DNA of 64,000 nt from Bacteroidota bacterium (lineage in GTDB: Bacteria > Bacteroidota > Bacteroidia > Chitinophagales > Saprospiraceae): NCBI GenBank assembly GCA_024743405.1, contig JANSWP010000015.1:1-64000 (forward strand). Reading direction: 5' to 3'. The translations under genes were made by a program, and so were the position numbers. Shown in pieces: positions 57,443 to 64,000 of this stretch (its first letter is position 1; every line of letters begins with the position of its first letter). The notes under the pieces are model-generated. The model saw only the letters and a list, made by a program, of their open reading frames with translations, was not told the origin of the DNA and ran no database searches.

Positions 57443-58594
57443 ATGGAAAAACCCAAAAAAGTACTGGTATCTGGATGTTTTGATTTGCTACACAGTGGAC
57501 ATGTAGCCTTCTTAACCGAAGCTGCCAATTTTGGTGATTTATATGTTTGTATAGGTTCTGATGCAACAGTAAATGAATTGAAAGGACGTTTTCCTGTCAA
57601 CTCAGAGAAAGAACGTCAATATTTATTAAAAGCATTGAAATCCGTCTTTGAGTGTCGAATTAGCAGAGGAAGTGGAATGATGGATTTTTTACCTGAATTA
57701 GAGGAAATTCAACCTGATATTTTCGTTGTAAATGAAGATGGCGATACGGCAGCTAAAAGTCAGATTTGTCATAAAAAGGATATACTTTACAAAGTATTAA
57801 ATCGAATTCCTTATGAAAATTTACCGGCTCGTAGTACTACTAAGTTAAGAACTCAAACTACTATACCTTATCGGATCGATTTGGCTGGAGGCTGGTTAGA
57901 TCAACCCTATGTTTCCAAATATTGTGCTGGCCCAGTTTTAACCATTTCCATAGAACCAATTATCGAATTCAACCGGCGCAGTGGCATGGCAAGTAGCACT
58001 CGACAAAAAGCTATTGAATTATGGAAAAATGCTTTGCCAGCTGGAGATCCTATTCAACTTGGTAAAATATTATTCACTTTTGATAATCCACCTGGCACTG
58101 AAATTATCTCTGGATCTCAAGATGCATTTGGAATTGTGCTTCCAGGATTAAATAAATTGAATTATAATGGTGCTTATTTACCTGATTCATTAGAATCAAA
58201 TCACGATGAGAAAATCTTAGCCTGGTTGGAATCAAGATTACATCTAGTAACATTAGATCCAAGGGTATGGGGTTATGATGTTTTGGTAAATACGGATATT
58301 ACACAAGAAAAAGCAAAAGTTTTATCAGATGCAGCTGAAGCTTGTTGGAATGGAATTTTGGAAATGGATTCCAAAAAGTTTGGAGAAGCATTTCGCAAGT
58401 CTTTTGAAGCTCAATTAGATATGTTTCCCAATATGGTCGATAATGAAATTTTCACCATTATTGAAAGGTATAAGTCAAATGCTTTAGGGTGGAAATTGAG
58501 TGGGGCAGGAGGGGGAGGATATTTGATTTTAGTCTCAGACGAACCAATCAAAGGAGCAATAAAGATAAAAATTAGACGTAGAGATTCTTTATGA
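57443..58594 (+). CDS. Cytidylyltransferase-GHMP kinase fusion
   Basis: The first 125 or so residues form a nucleotidyltransferase (SGCFDLLHSGHVAFLTEA at 10-27 with the HxGH motif; GSDATVNELKGRFP). The rest looks like a GHMP-family small-molecule kinase: PYRIDLAGGWLDQP near 142, an atypical phosphate loop region IISGSQDAFGIVLPG near 215-229 and the final SGAGGGGYLIL. A sugar-phosphate kinase plus nucleotidyl transfer would be a plausible two-step route to an activated sugar or alcohol. The order is the reverse of bifunctional enzymes such as HldE or FKP, and the substrate is unknown. Confidence 0.82.
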   Translation: MEKPKKVLVSGCFDLLHSGHVAFLTEAANFGDLYVCIGSDATVNELKGRFPVNSEKERQYLLKALKSVFECRISRGSGMMDFLPELEEIQPDIFVVNEDGDTAAKSQICHKKDILYKVLNRIPYENLPARSTTKLRTQTTIPYRIDLAGGWLDQPYVSKYCAGPVLTISIEPIIEFNRRSGMASSTRQKAIELWKNALPAGDPIQLGKILFTFDNPPGTEIISGSQDAFGIVLPGLNKLNYNGAYLPDSLESNHDEKILAWLESRLHLVTLDPRVWGYDVLVNTDITQEKAKVLSDAAEACWNGILEMDSKKFGEAFRKSFEAQLDMFPNMVDNEIFTIIERYKSNALGWKLSGAGGGGYLILVSDEPIKGAIKIKIRRRDSL

Positions 58595-58598
58595 TTTG

Positions 58599-58631
58599 AT
58601 CCAGCCAACAATTTTTCTTTGTTGGCTGGAT
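58599..58631. terminator. Bidirectional intrinsic terminator
   Basis: ATCCAGCCAACAA (58599-58611) pairs exactly with TTGTTGGCTGGAT (58619-58631), directly after the fusion gene and facing a minus-strand gene. Confidence 0.9.
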
Positions 58632-58646
58632 TCCATATTTTAGTAG

Positions 58647-59072
58647 TTATCCTTTAATTCCACCTGCTAATTTCCATCCTAGCCAAGCCATTGGGATATA
58701 AGCAAATACCAGATCAAAAATTTCAAAGCCTATGGGGGCTGGTAACCAAACTGCCATAATGATTCCTCCGACTAGAAAAAGCCCACCAATTATTAAAGCC
58801 AGGTTAAAATGATGGCTTACTGCCATTTTAGCAGTAACAAAAGCACCAATTATTACACCTAAAGCATGCGCCAAAAAAGGCATAATAAAGTGCTTCATTT
58901 CATAATTGGGCATAGCCGCTTTTATGCTTTCAATATCATTTGGATCAACTCCTTCAGGAAGAGGAATTATGGAACCACTTACTGAAATAATTCCCCCATT
59001 AACAATAAAACCCACTATAAAACCTAAGATTACAGCTAGTACATTTTTTAAATTTGGATTCATTTTTTTCAT
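58647..59072 (-). CDS. Small polytopic membrane protein of unknown function
   Basis: The 141-residue protein has about four hydrophobic segments (near 9-30, 63-82, 88-110 and 117-137), with an N-terminal MKKMNPNLKNVLAVILGF that is common in a Bacteroidota family of small membrane proteins. No enzyme motif was seen. The start could be at either of the two close Met codons. Confidence 0.75.
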   Translation of the reverse strand: MKKMNPNLKNVLAVILGFIVGFIVNGGIISVSGSIIPLPEGVDPNDIESIKAAMPNYEMKHFIMPFLAHALGVIIGAFVTAKMAVSHHFNLALIIGGLFLVGGIIMAVWLPAPIGFEIFDLVFAYIPMAWLGWKLAGGIKG

Positions 59073-59173
59073 TTTTAGTGAATAAACAAGTTGAATAGTC
59101 GCAAAATAATGAAATTAGTTTAATTGTTTCATTTATTTGTTCATTCTTTTTTAAAAAAATAAATCCTTTCCTC

Positions 59174-59284
59174 TTAATCGTTTAACATTTCTTTTATAAA
59201 TGTATCGTACAAATCCTTCATAGCCGACATTTCTTCCCGCATGGCCCGATTGACTAAAATTGATATATAATTGAGTTGTTTCAA
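59174..59284 (-). CDS. Possible small ORF or C-terminal gene remnant (36 codons)
   Basis: From TTG 59284 (or ATG 59242) to TAA 59174 the frame encodes a helical, charged sequence with the feel of a real protein tail (REEMSAMKDLYDTFIKEML). It lies after the 59363 terminator and 101 bp before the next minus-strand gene. A weak TATCTTTT-like -7 box lies about 60 bp upstream. No family is recognised. Confidence 0.25.
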   Translation of the reverse strand: MKQLNYISILVNRAMREEMSAMKDLYDTFIKEMLND

Positions 59285-59362
59285 CTGTATATTTTTGTTC
59301 TTTACTTATAGATAGGAAAACTCAGAAATGGACGTAAAAAAGATAAAACTTAAATAAAAAAA

Positions 59363-59388
59363 AGCCACTTTTTAGGGGAAAAGTGGCT
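59363..59388 (-). terminator. Hsp20 unit terminator
   Basis: AGCCACTTTT (59363-59372) pairs exactly with AAAAGTGGCT (59379-59388). The minus strand continues into nine T, so it is a strong terminator about 150 bp beyond the Hsp20 stop. Confidence 0.85.
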
Positions 59389-59540
59389 CAGAACTATTTT
59401 TATCACAAATCCATGCTATATTTGAGTTGAGGAGAGTTCCTTATTTATAAGGAATATAGGTGCCAGAAGTAACTCATTTTGGGAACATGGCGTATTTGAT
59501 CTAAAATGATTAAGACTAAGGTTTTTGGGTATGAAATCAA

Positions 59541-59975
59541 CTAATTAATTTTAATAATTTTATTAGGTTCTTTCAATTCTACCTTTAACTTTGGTATCAT
59601 GACCTTAAGAATTCCTTCCTTGTATTTCGCTTCGATTAAATCCGCATTTACATTTTCGGGAAGCCAAAAAGTTCGTTTGAAAGACTTGTAATTAAATTCT
59701 TTTCGAGTGTAGTCGTCTTCTTTTTCTTCATTTTCAGTTTCCGATTCTGCACTAATACAAAGCATACCTTTGTCTACCTCAATTTTGAAGTCTTCTTTTT
59801 TCATACCCGGGACAGCAACATCGAGATTAAATTCTTTTTCCGTCTCACTTACATTAACTGCTGGAATATTCATTTCTCCAACATTCCACCGGTTTGGCCA
59901 TGTTTTGAAAAAATCATCATCATCTCTGAAGAAATTGTCCATCCAACCATTTTTTTTTCTTTTAATGAGTGACAT
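59541..59975 (-). CDS. Hsp20/alpha-crystallin small heat-shock protein
   Basis: The 144-residue protein (start ATG 59975; the frame extends eight codons further) has the alpha-crystallin domain: VNVSETEKEFNLDVAVPGMKKEDFKIEV near 41-68, the bridging FKRTFWLPENVNADLIEAKYKEGILKVMIPK, and an IKI C-terminal tail. It is an ATP-independent holdase. It sits beside a universal stress gene, both on the minus strand. Confidence 0.94.
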   Translation of the reverse strand: MSLIKRKKNGWMDNFFRDDDDFFKTWPNRWNVGEMNIPAVNVSETEKEFNLDVAVPGMKKEDFKIEVDKGMLCISAESETENEEKEDDYTRKEFNYKSFKRTFWLPENVNADLIEAKYKEGILKVMIPKLKVELKEPNKIIKIN

Positions 59976-60128
59976 AACAATAATTTTTTTGGTTAACAAT
60001 ATTGATCTACAGTTGAAACAAAATAATACAGATCAGCTGTAAATAATTTATTTTTTTCTTCAATTCAAACTTACTTAACCAATTGGCCTTTTCAAATGAT
60101 ATTCATCACAATAGGCGACTGATTTTGA

Positions 60129-60974
60129 TCAATAATCTATATGATAAACCAGGATTGGAACATCTGTAGTCATAGCCATCGTTTTGGTTAGACTTTTATG
60201 GAAAATATTATCCCAAAAACTTCTATGCGGACAAACCATCACGGTCAAATCAATATCATTATTTTTAATGTATTCATTCAAACTATCTTCTACAGTATTC
60301 CCGGAAATTGAGGACATATAGAAAGAGAAACTAGGTTCACCACCTTCAAACATAGTGTCGAAAATCTCACCTTCCAAATCAGCGAATGGGATGATTTCAT
60401 TTTCCTCTTCTACATGAATAAAATGGACACTAGATTGGAAATAGGCAGCCAGATCTTTGACTTTTGTCAAAATGGCTTTATCAGTTGAGTCGTAATTACT
60501 CGTATAAAGAACATTAGTGAAATTTTGGAATTTTGCACCTTTGGGAACTAATAAAACAGGGCAGTTCGCCTTTCTAGATACAAAAGAAGAAACGCTTCCA
60601 AATAATTTATTTAATACATTTCCTTCGCCAGTGGTACCCATCACAATCAAGTCTACTTCTGGGTCATTAGACAATTTTACTAATTCTTCGGAAGGATAAC
60701 CCAACTCAACTCGTGTTTTTACATCAACTGCTATTGCAACACCTGAGTCATTTGGAGCCGTTGTGCGGTTCCGGAATTGATTCAAGGCTTTAATTTTTTC
60801 AGGGATAGAATCTTTTACAAGAGGATGAACCTTCGGATAACCTGGATCCGCTTGAGGAAGGAAATAATGGACTAATTCAATTTTTAGATCCCATTTCTTT
60901 GCGAGCTCTCTTGCATATACGTATGCCGTTTTTGAGGCACTAGAAAAATCAGTTGGAACTATTATTTTTTTCAT
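60129..60974 (-). CDS. Universal stress protein, tandem UspA domains
   Basis: The 281-residue protein has two Usp folds. The first begins KKIIVPTDFSSASKTAYVYAREL and has the ATP-binding-like VMGTTGEGNVLNKLFGSVSSFVSRKANCPVLLVPKG near 112-147. The second (about 150-281) is diverged (VLYTSNYDS, VMVCPHRSFWDNIFHKSLTK). Expected to act under starvation or oxygen stress. A CRP/FNR-like palindrome lies 113 bp upstream. Confidence 0.92.
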   Translation of the reverse strand: MKKIIVPTDFSSASKTAYVYARELAKKWDLKIELVHYFLPQADPGYPKVHPLVKDSIPEKIKALNQFRNRTTAPNDSGVAIAVDVKTRVELGYPSEELVKLSNDPEVDLIVMGTTGEGNVLNKLFGSVSSFVSRKANCPVLLVPKGAKFQNFTNVLYTSNYDSTDKAILTKVKDLAAYFQSSVHFIHVEEENEIIPFADLEGEIFDTMFEGGEPSFSFYMSSISGNTVEDSLNEYIKNNDIDLTVMVCPHRSFWDNIFHKSLTKTMAMTTDVPILVYHIDY

Positions 60975-61086
60975 GATATCAGGTTCTTGAAAGTGAATAA
61001 TTGTTTTTTACAGGCTTTGGAGTTGGTTTCACTTGCAATTTCCTTGAATATCATTTTTCCCAGTATAACTTATATCAGTTTGAAGC

Positions 61087-61102
61087 AGTGATTTTTGTCA
61101 CT
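61087..61102. promoter_or_regulatory. CRP/FNR-like palindrome upstream of usp
   Basis: AGTGA-TTTTTG-TCACT has GTGA-N6-TCAC symmetry, as recognised by CRP/FNR-family regulators, and lies between the desaturase stop and the usp start. The regulator is not in the window. Confidence 0.4.
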
Positions 61103-61246
61103 TCATTTATGGATAGAAGAATTCTTCCGTATACGGTAAGTTGGACTAGTACTGTCCATCATTGCTTTGATATTATATAAAGAAAATACAGAAGATACTT
61201 TAAAATGATTATCTATAGTAGGGTAAATCTTTAGTCGTTATTATAG

Positions 61247-62278
61247 TTAAGCTCTTTGTCTTTCCAATGCATAAAACTCCCGAAAACTAATCATTCGTTG
61301 TTGTTCTTCATCCCATAGTTTATTGAACATGGTCTTCAAGCTATCTCTAAAAGTTAATATTTGTACGTATTTCTGCAAAATTGGATTCTCCTTTGCACAT
61401 TTGGGTAGGTTATAATTTGGAATACGAGAGCTCAAGTGATGAATATGGTGATAACCAATATTTCCGGTCAACCAATGAAATATTTTTGGTAATTTATAAT
61501 AGGTACTTCCTTTAATTGCTGCCATAAGGTAGTCCCATTTATCTCCCCATTGCATATAGGTAGATTCATGTTGGTGTTGGACATAAAAGAACCAAAAAGC
61601 AGTCACACCAAAGCAAAAAATAATCGGTAAATGAACCATCAAAAAATTAGCCCAACCTAATGAAAAACCTAAGATGATAAATACCGCAGCTAACGCTATA
61701 TTGTTAAAATATTGAGATCGGCGTGCTGTTTTCCAGCCTCTAAAACTTATAAAAGGGTAGCGGTTAGATACACTTAAATAAATAGTTGGAACCACAAAAA
61801 ATAGAACGATTGGATTTCGGAACAATCGATATCCAAATCTCTTGATTTTTGGTAAAGCTCTATATTCCTCAACGGTCAGGAAGTTAATATCTCCTATATC
61901 TCGATGTTCTAAATGCCCAGTATGCCCATGGTGAAAGCTATGAACCTTTGCCCAGTATTTATAGGGAATTGAGCTGAATAAGCTACAAAACCATCCAATT
62001 CGGTTATTCCATTTTTTATTATTAAAAAAGGATTGGTGTCCGCAATCATGTTGTATTATGAATATGCGTACTAAGAAAAATGAATTAACAATGGCAAGTC
62101 CCCATGTGATCCAATAAGACCAAGACAAGGAAAAATACATTAAAACCCAAATACCAAAAAAGGGAATAAATGAATTTAAAATTTGGGTTACGGCTTTGCG
62201 AGTATTTGCCTTTTTATAGGGTTTTATGATATTTGACCAGTTTTTCAGAGCCTCTTTGATTTCTTGTTCCTTTAACAT
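61247..62278 (-). CDS. Membrane fatty acid desaturase
   Basis: Inserts double bonds into acyl chains using a di-iron site. The 343-residue protein has the three histidine boxes: HDCGHQ near 77-82, HSFHHGH near 112-118 and HIHHL near 278-282, with hydrophobic segments of about 30-75 and 155-225. The family is FA_desaturase (type 2 membrane desaturase). The regiospecificity is not readable. A -7 box TATCTTTG lies upstream. Confidence 0.93.
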   Translation of the reverse strand: MLKEQEIKEALKNWSNIIKPYKKANTRKAVTQILNSFIPFFGIWVLMYFSLSWSYWITWGLAIVNSFFLVRIFIIQHDCGHQSFFNNKKWNNRIGWFCSLFSSIPYKYWAKVHSFHHGHTGHLEHRDIGDINFLTVEEYRALPKIKRFGYRLFRNPIVLFFVVPTIYLSVSNRYPFISFRGWKTARRSQYFNNIALAAVFIILGFSLGWANFLMVHLPIIFCFGVTAFWFFYVQHQHESTYMQWGDKWDYLMAAIKGSTYYKLPKIFHWLTGNIGYHHIHHLSSRIPNYNLPKCAKENPILQKYVQILTFRDSLKTMFNKLWDEEQQRMISFREFYALERQRA

Positions 62279-62354
62279 TATAGCTGTATGGTTGAGTGTA
62301 GTAAATTAAAATTTAACTTAAAGAGATTGACGTGAAGTAAAATTTGAAATAAAA

Positions 62355-62362
62355 CAAAGATA
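62355..62362 (-). promoter_or_regulatory. -7 box of the desaturase gene
   Basis: Reads TATCTTTG on the minus strand, an exact TAnnTTTG match, about 77 bp before the ATG at 62278. No clear -33 box was seen. Confidence 0.6.
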
Positions 62363-62403
62363 TAAAGGAAAAAGGATAAAAAGGTTCATTTTTTTTTGAA
62401 TTA

Positions 62404-63165
62404 TTATTCTATCCGCGACAATTTTAGGGGCGCTCCTGATGTATTTGTCTTTGATTCAAAAAGAATTTCTATTTGGCGTCCTTTTTTGATAAAATACCCT
62501 TTGCCAAAGTCAGACCCAAAGGTCAAATCATCCATGTCCAAGTTAAATCTTTCGAAAATGGTTTTTCTGAAACTTGGTAAATAGTTTGTTAATTCTCCAA
62601 TTGGAGGCATCATTCCATCTACCTCAAAAAATTCAATCTTAGGTTCATCATCATTCATTCCTAAAAACAAAATCACGGATTCATCATGGCTTTCCCAGGT
62701 ATAAAACCCCAATAATTCATTTAAAGAATAAATGGGTTTTCCAGTTCTGTCAACCGTTAAAACTTTTTTGTAATTATAATCATCAGGTTCTTGCTCTTCA
62801 TCCATTACACCTTGATAGACGGCATATGTATATCCCTCTTTTGCAACAAAAAAATAATCACCAAAACCAGCCCACCAGCCACCCGCAGCAGACAATGCTG
62901 AGTCCGGAATATAATATTGAGCATATTTTTCCTTGGGAATAAACTCACCGTTTATCATATCTGCAATATTTATTCGGACACTATCGATTTGAATTGAAAT
63001 GGTTGTTTCTGGATAGGAGTCCTCTGAAACTGTCTTTGCTTCTGACAACAATTGAACGGTAGGTTCAATAATTTCTATAGGCTTTTGGACGGCAGAAGAT
63101 TGCTGAGTTTGATTTTTACATGAATAAAAAAGTATCACCACCATCAAAAGAAACAAATTTTTCAT
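62404..63165 (-). CDS. Lipoprotein of unknown function
   Basis: The ATG at 63165 is chosen because it opens a lipoprotein signal (MKNLFLLMVVILFYSC); the frame reaches 63246 but would put 27 residues before it. The mature part of about 237 residues holds a polar linker, then a globular domain with PDSALSAAGGWWAGFGDYFFVA near 99-120 and repeated acidic stretches. No family is recognised. Probably a periplasmic or outer-membrane lipoprotein. Confidence 0.75.
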   Translation of the reverse strand: MKNLFLLMVVILFYSCKNQTQQSSAVQKPIEIIEPTVQLLSEAKTVSEDSYPETTISIQIDSVRINIADMINGEFIPKEKYAQYYIPDSALSAAGGWWAGFGDYFFVAKEGYTYAVYQGVMDEEQEPDDYNYKKVLTVDRTGKPIYSLNELLGFYTWESHDESVILFLGMNDDEPKIEFFEVDGMMPPIGELTNYLPSFRKTIFERFNLDMDDLTFGSDFGKGYFIKKGRQIEILFESKTNTSGAPLKLSRIE

Positions 63166-63198
63166 AAGGTTTTTAATGGTGAAAATAGTGATATCTGA

Positions 63199-63546
63199 AT
63201 CAATAGAAAAGGTTTTTTCCATTCCAAAAAAAATCAACCTATTCAAAATAAAAGTAAGCTCATAACGCTAAGTACAGAAGACATTATCTGGATTGAGGCT
63301 GATAAAGACTATTCTAGATTAATAACCAGAAAAAGTAGTCATATAAGTAATTTTGGTATTGGGCAAATAGCCGAAAAACTAAATCCTGAAATTTTTATAC
63401 GAGTCCATAGGTCTTCTATTATCAATTTGAATTTTATACAAGAAATATTTAAGTATTCATCGAGTTATGATGTCAGAATGTCCAATGGAGACGTCGTCAG
63501 AGTGAGTAGATCCTATTTAAAAGCCATAAAGAACCTGACTTTTTAA
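63199..63546 (+). pseudogene. Orphan LytTR DNA-binding domain without a start codon
   Basis: Between the stop at 63196-63198 and TAA 63544-63546 an open frame encodes a nearly complete LytTR domain from about 63256: DIIWIEADKDYSRLI, then EIFIRVHRSSIINLNFIQEI and a final MSNGDVVRVSRSYLKAI. No ATG, GTG or TTG exists in the frame before the domain, and no receiver domain is attached. The upstream DNA belongs to the 5' region of the divergent lipoprotein gene. It is best read as the remnant of a LytTR regulator. A rare start codon cannot be excluded. Its end overlaps the aroC stop by a few bases. Confidence 0.65.
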
Positions 63547-64000
63547 AACTCAACTTTTGCGCTGCGATTTCTCAAATAATGATCGGCTAAAACTAATGCT
63601 GCCATTGCCTCTACGATAGGGACAGCCCTTGGAACTACACAAGGGTCATGCCTACCTTTACCAGTAACCGCTGAAGATTCTCCAGCTTTATTTATGGAAT
63701 CCTGTGAAGAAACAATAGTTGCGACAGGTTTGAATGCACATCTAAAATAAATATCCATCCCATTAGAAATTCCACCTTGAATCCCACCAGAATAATTAGT
63801 CTCCGTTACAATTTTCCCGTTTACATTTTTAAAAATGTCATTATGTTCAGACCCCTTCATTGTTACTCCTTCAAATCCAGAACCATATTCAAAACCTTTA
63901 CAAGCATTTATACTTAACATTGCTTTTGCTAAATCTGCATGTAATTTATCAAATGCTGGTTCTCCTAATCCTATTGGGCAATTTTGAATCACACAATCGA
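63543..64000 (-). CDS. aroC: Chorismate synthase, C-terminal part (runs off the right edge)
   Basis: Makes chorismate from 5-enolpyruvylshikimate 3-phosphate, the last step of the shikimate route. The visible 150 or so C-terminal residues contain [53 protein letters not shown] and [26 protein letters not shown]. The frame stays open to the window edge, so the GTG at 63992 is not the start and the N-terminal two thirds lie outside. Confidence 0.95.
   Translation of the reverse strand, partial: DCVIQNCPIGLGEPAFDKLHADLAKAMLSINACKGFEYGSGFEGVTMKGSEHNDIFKNVNGKIVTETNYSGGIQGGISNGMDIYFRCAFKPVATIVSSQDSINKAGESSAVTGKGRHDPCVVPRAVPIVEAMAALVLADHYLRNRSAKVEF

Larger units (their letters stand above)
59073..59540. 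other. Intergenic region, 468 bp, between membrane protein and Hsp20 genes
   Basis: From right to left on the minus strand it contains the Hsp20 3' flank, a hairpin with T-run (59363-59388) and a short possible coding frame (59174-59284). A palindrome TTCCTTA/TAAGGAA around 59437-59454 is also present. A TATATTTG at 59417-59424 on the plus strand has no gene to serve. Confidence 0.45.

Noticed and set aside
59417-59424. TATATTTG promoter-like box on the plus strand
   Set aside because: No plus-strand gene or terminator follows for several kilobases, so it is probably chance in AT-rich DNA.
63543-63992. GTG at 63992 as the start of a 149-residue protein
   Set aside because: The frame stays open upstream to the window edge and aligns only with the C-terminal part of chorismate synthase.

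Overview
The window is AT-rich (roughly one third G+C) bacterial chromosome from a member of the Bacteroidota, most likely the Saprospiria. The evidence is: type IX secretion (T9SS) sorting tail, SprB-type repeats, gliding protein GldC, a TonB receptor with a carboxypeptidase-like N-terminal domain, DUF5689 and DUF5723 proteins, several TAnnTTTG -7 promoter boxes, and almost no Shine-Dalgarno sequences. No rRNA, tRNA, CRISPR array, transposase or prophage was found.

Layout. 1-1613: 5' part of a secreted repeat protein running off the left edge. 2-4.9 kb: M32 carboxypeptidase and a PIF1/RecD-like helicase. 4.9-10.6 kb: divergent module of a secreted endonuclease-like protein, a TonB-dependent receptor and a DUF5689 lipoprotein. 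10.7-15.4 kb: two DUF255/thioredoxin-like proteins, UbiX, a gamma-glutamylcyclotransferase-like protein and a YkuK-like RNase H-fold protein. 15.4-19.6 kb: long intergenic regions around an AP2-domain protein, hemE and accD. 19.6-24.6 kb: a very large ThuA/sugar-dehydrogenase/cytochrome lipoprotein, a chimeric esterase pseudogene and a second endonuclease-family lipoprotein. 24.7-28.7 kb: two nucleotide-sugar enzymes and a sodium:solute symporter. 29-38.6 kb: gldC, a DUF5723 protein, a trans-sulfuration enzyme, PhzF, tyrS, a LolE-like permease, a zincin-like protein and a CorA transporter. 39-41.8 kb: class II (B12-dependent) ribonucleotide reductase behind a 0.6-kb region with palindromic DnaA-box-like sites. 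43.7-51.7 kb: a 2675-residue secreted protein with Kazal, PPC, 16 SprB-like, PKD, cohesin-like and dockerin-like parts and a T9SS tail. 51.8-64 kb: housekeeping genes (YciH, deoxynucleoside kinase, gatC, ABC ATPase, cobalamin adenosyltransferase, PgpH, a cytidylyltransferase-GHMP kinase fusion), stress proteins, a desaturase, a lipoprotein, an orphan LytTR domain and the 3' end of aroC.

Connections. The B12-dependent reductase at 39.2 kb and the PduO-type adenosyltransferase at 54.7 kb form a cofactor-enzyme pair, and the deoxynucleoside kinase adds dNTP salvage. GldC, the SprB-like giant and the T9SS tail fit gliding and type IX secretion. The endonuclease-like protein, TonB receptor and DUF5689 lipoprotein look like an outer-membrane acquisition module. 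The features least explained by ordinary annotation are the DnaA-box-like palindromes before nrdJ, the start-less LytTR domain at the right edge, the DUF6090-esterase chimeric pseudogene, the AP2 protein with a damaged HNH motif, and a possible small RNA upstream of it. No clearly new multi-gene defence or mobile system was seen.
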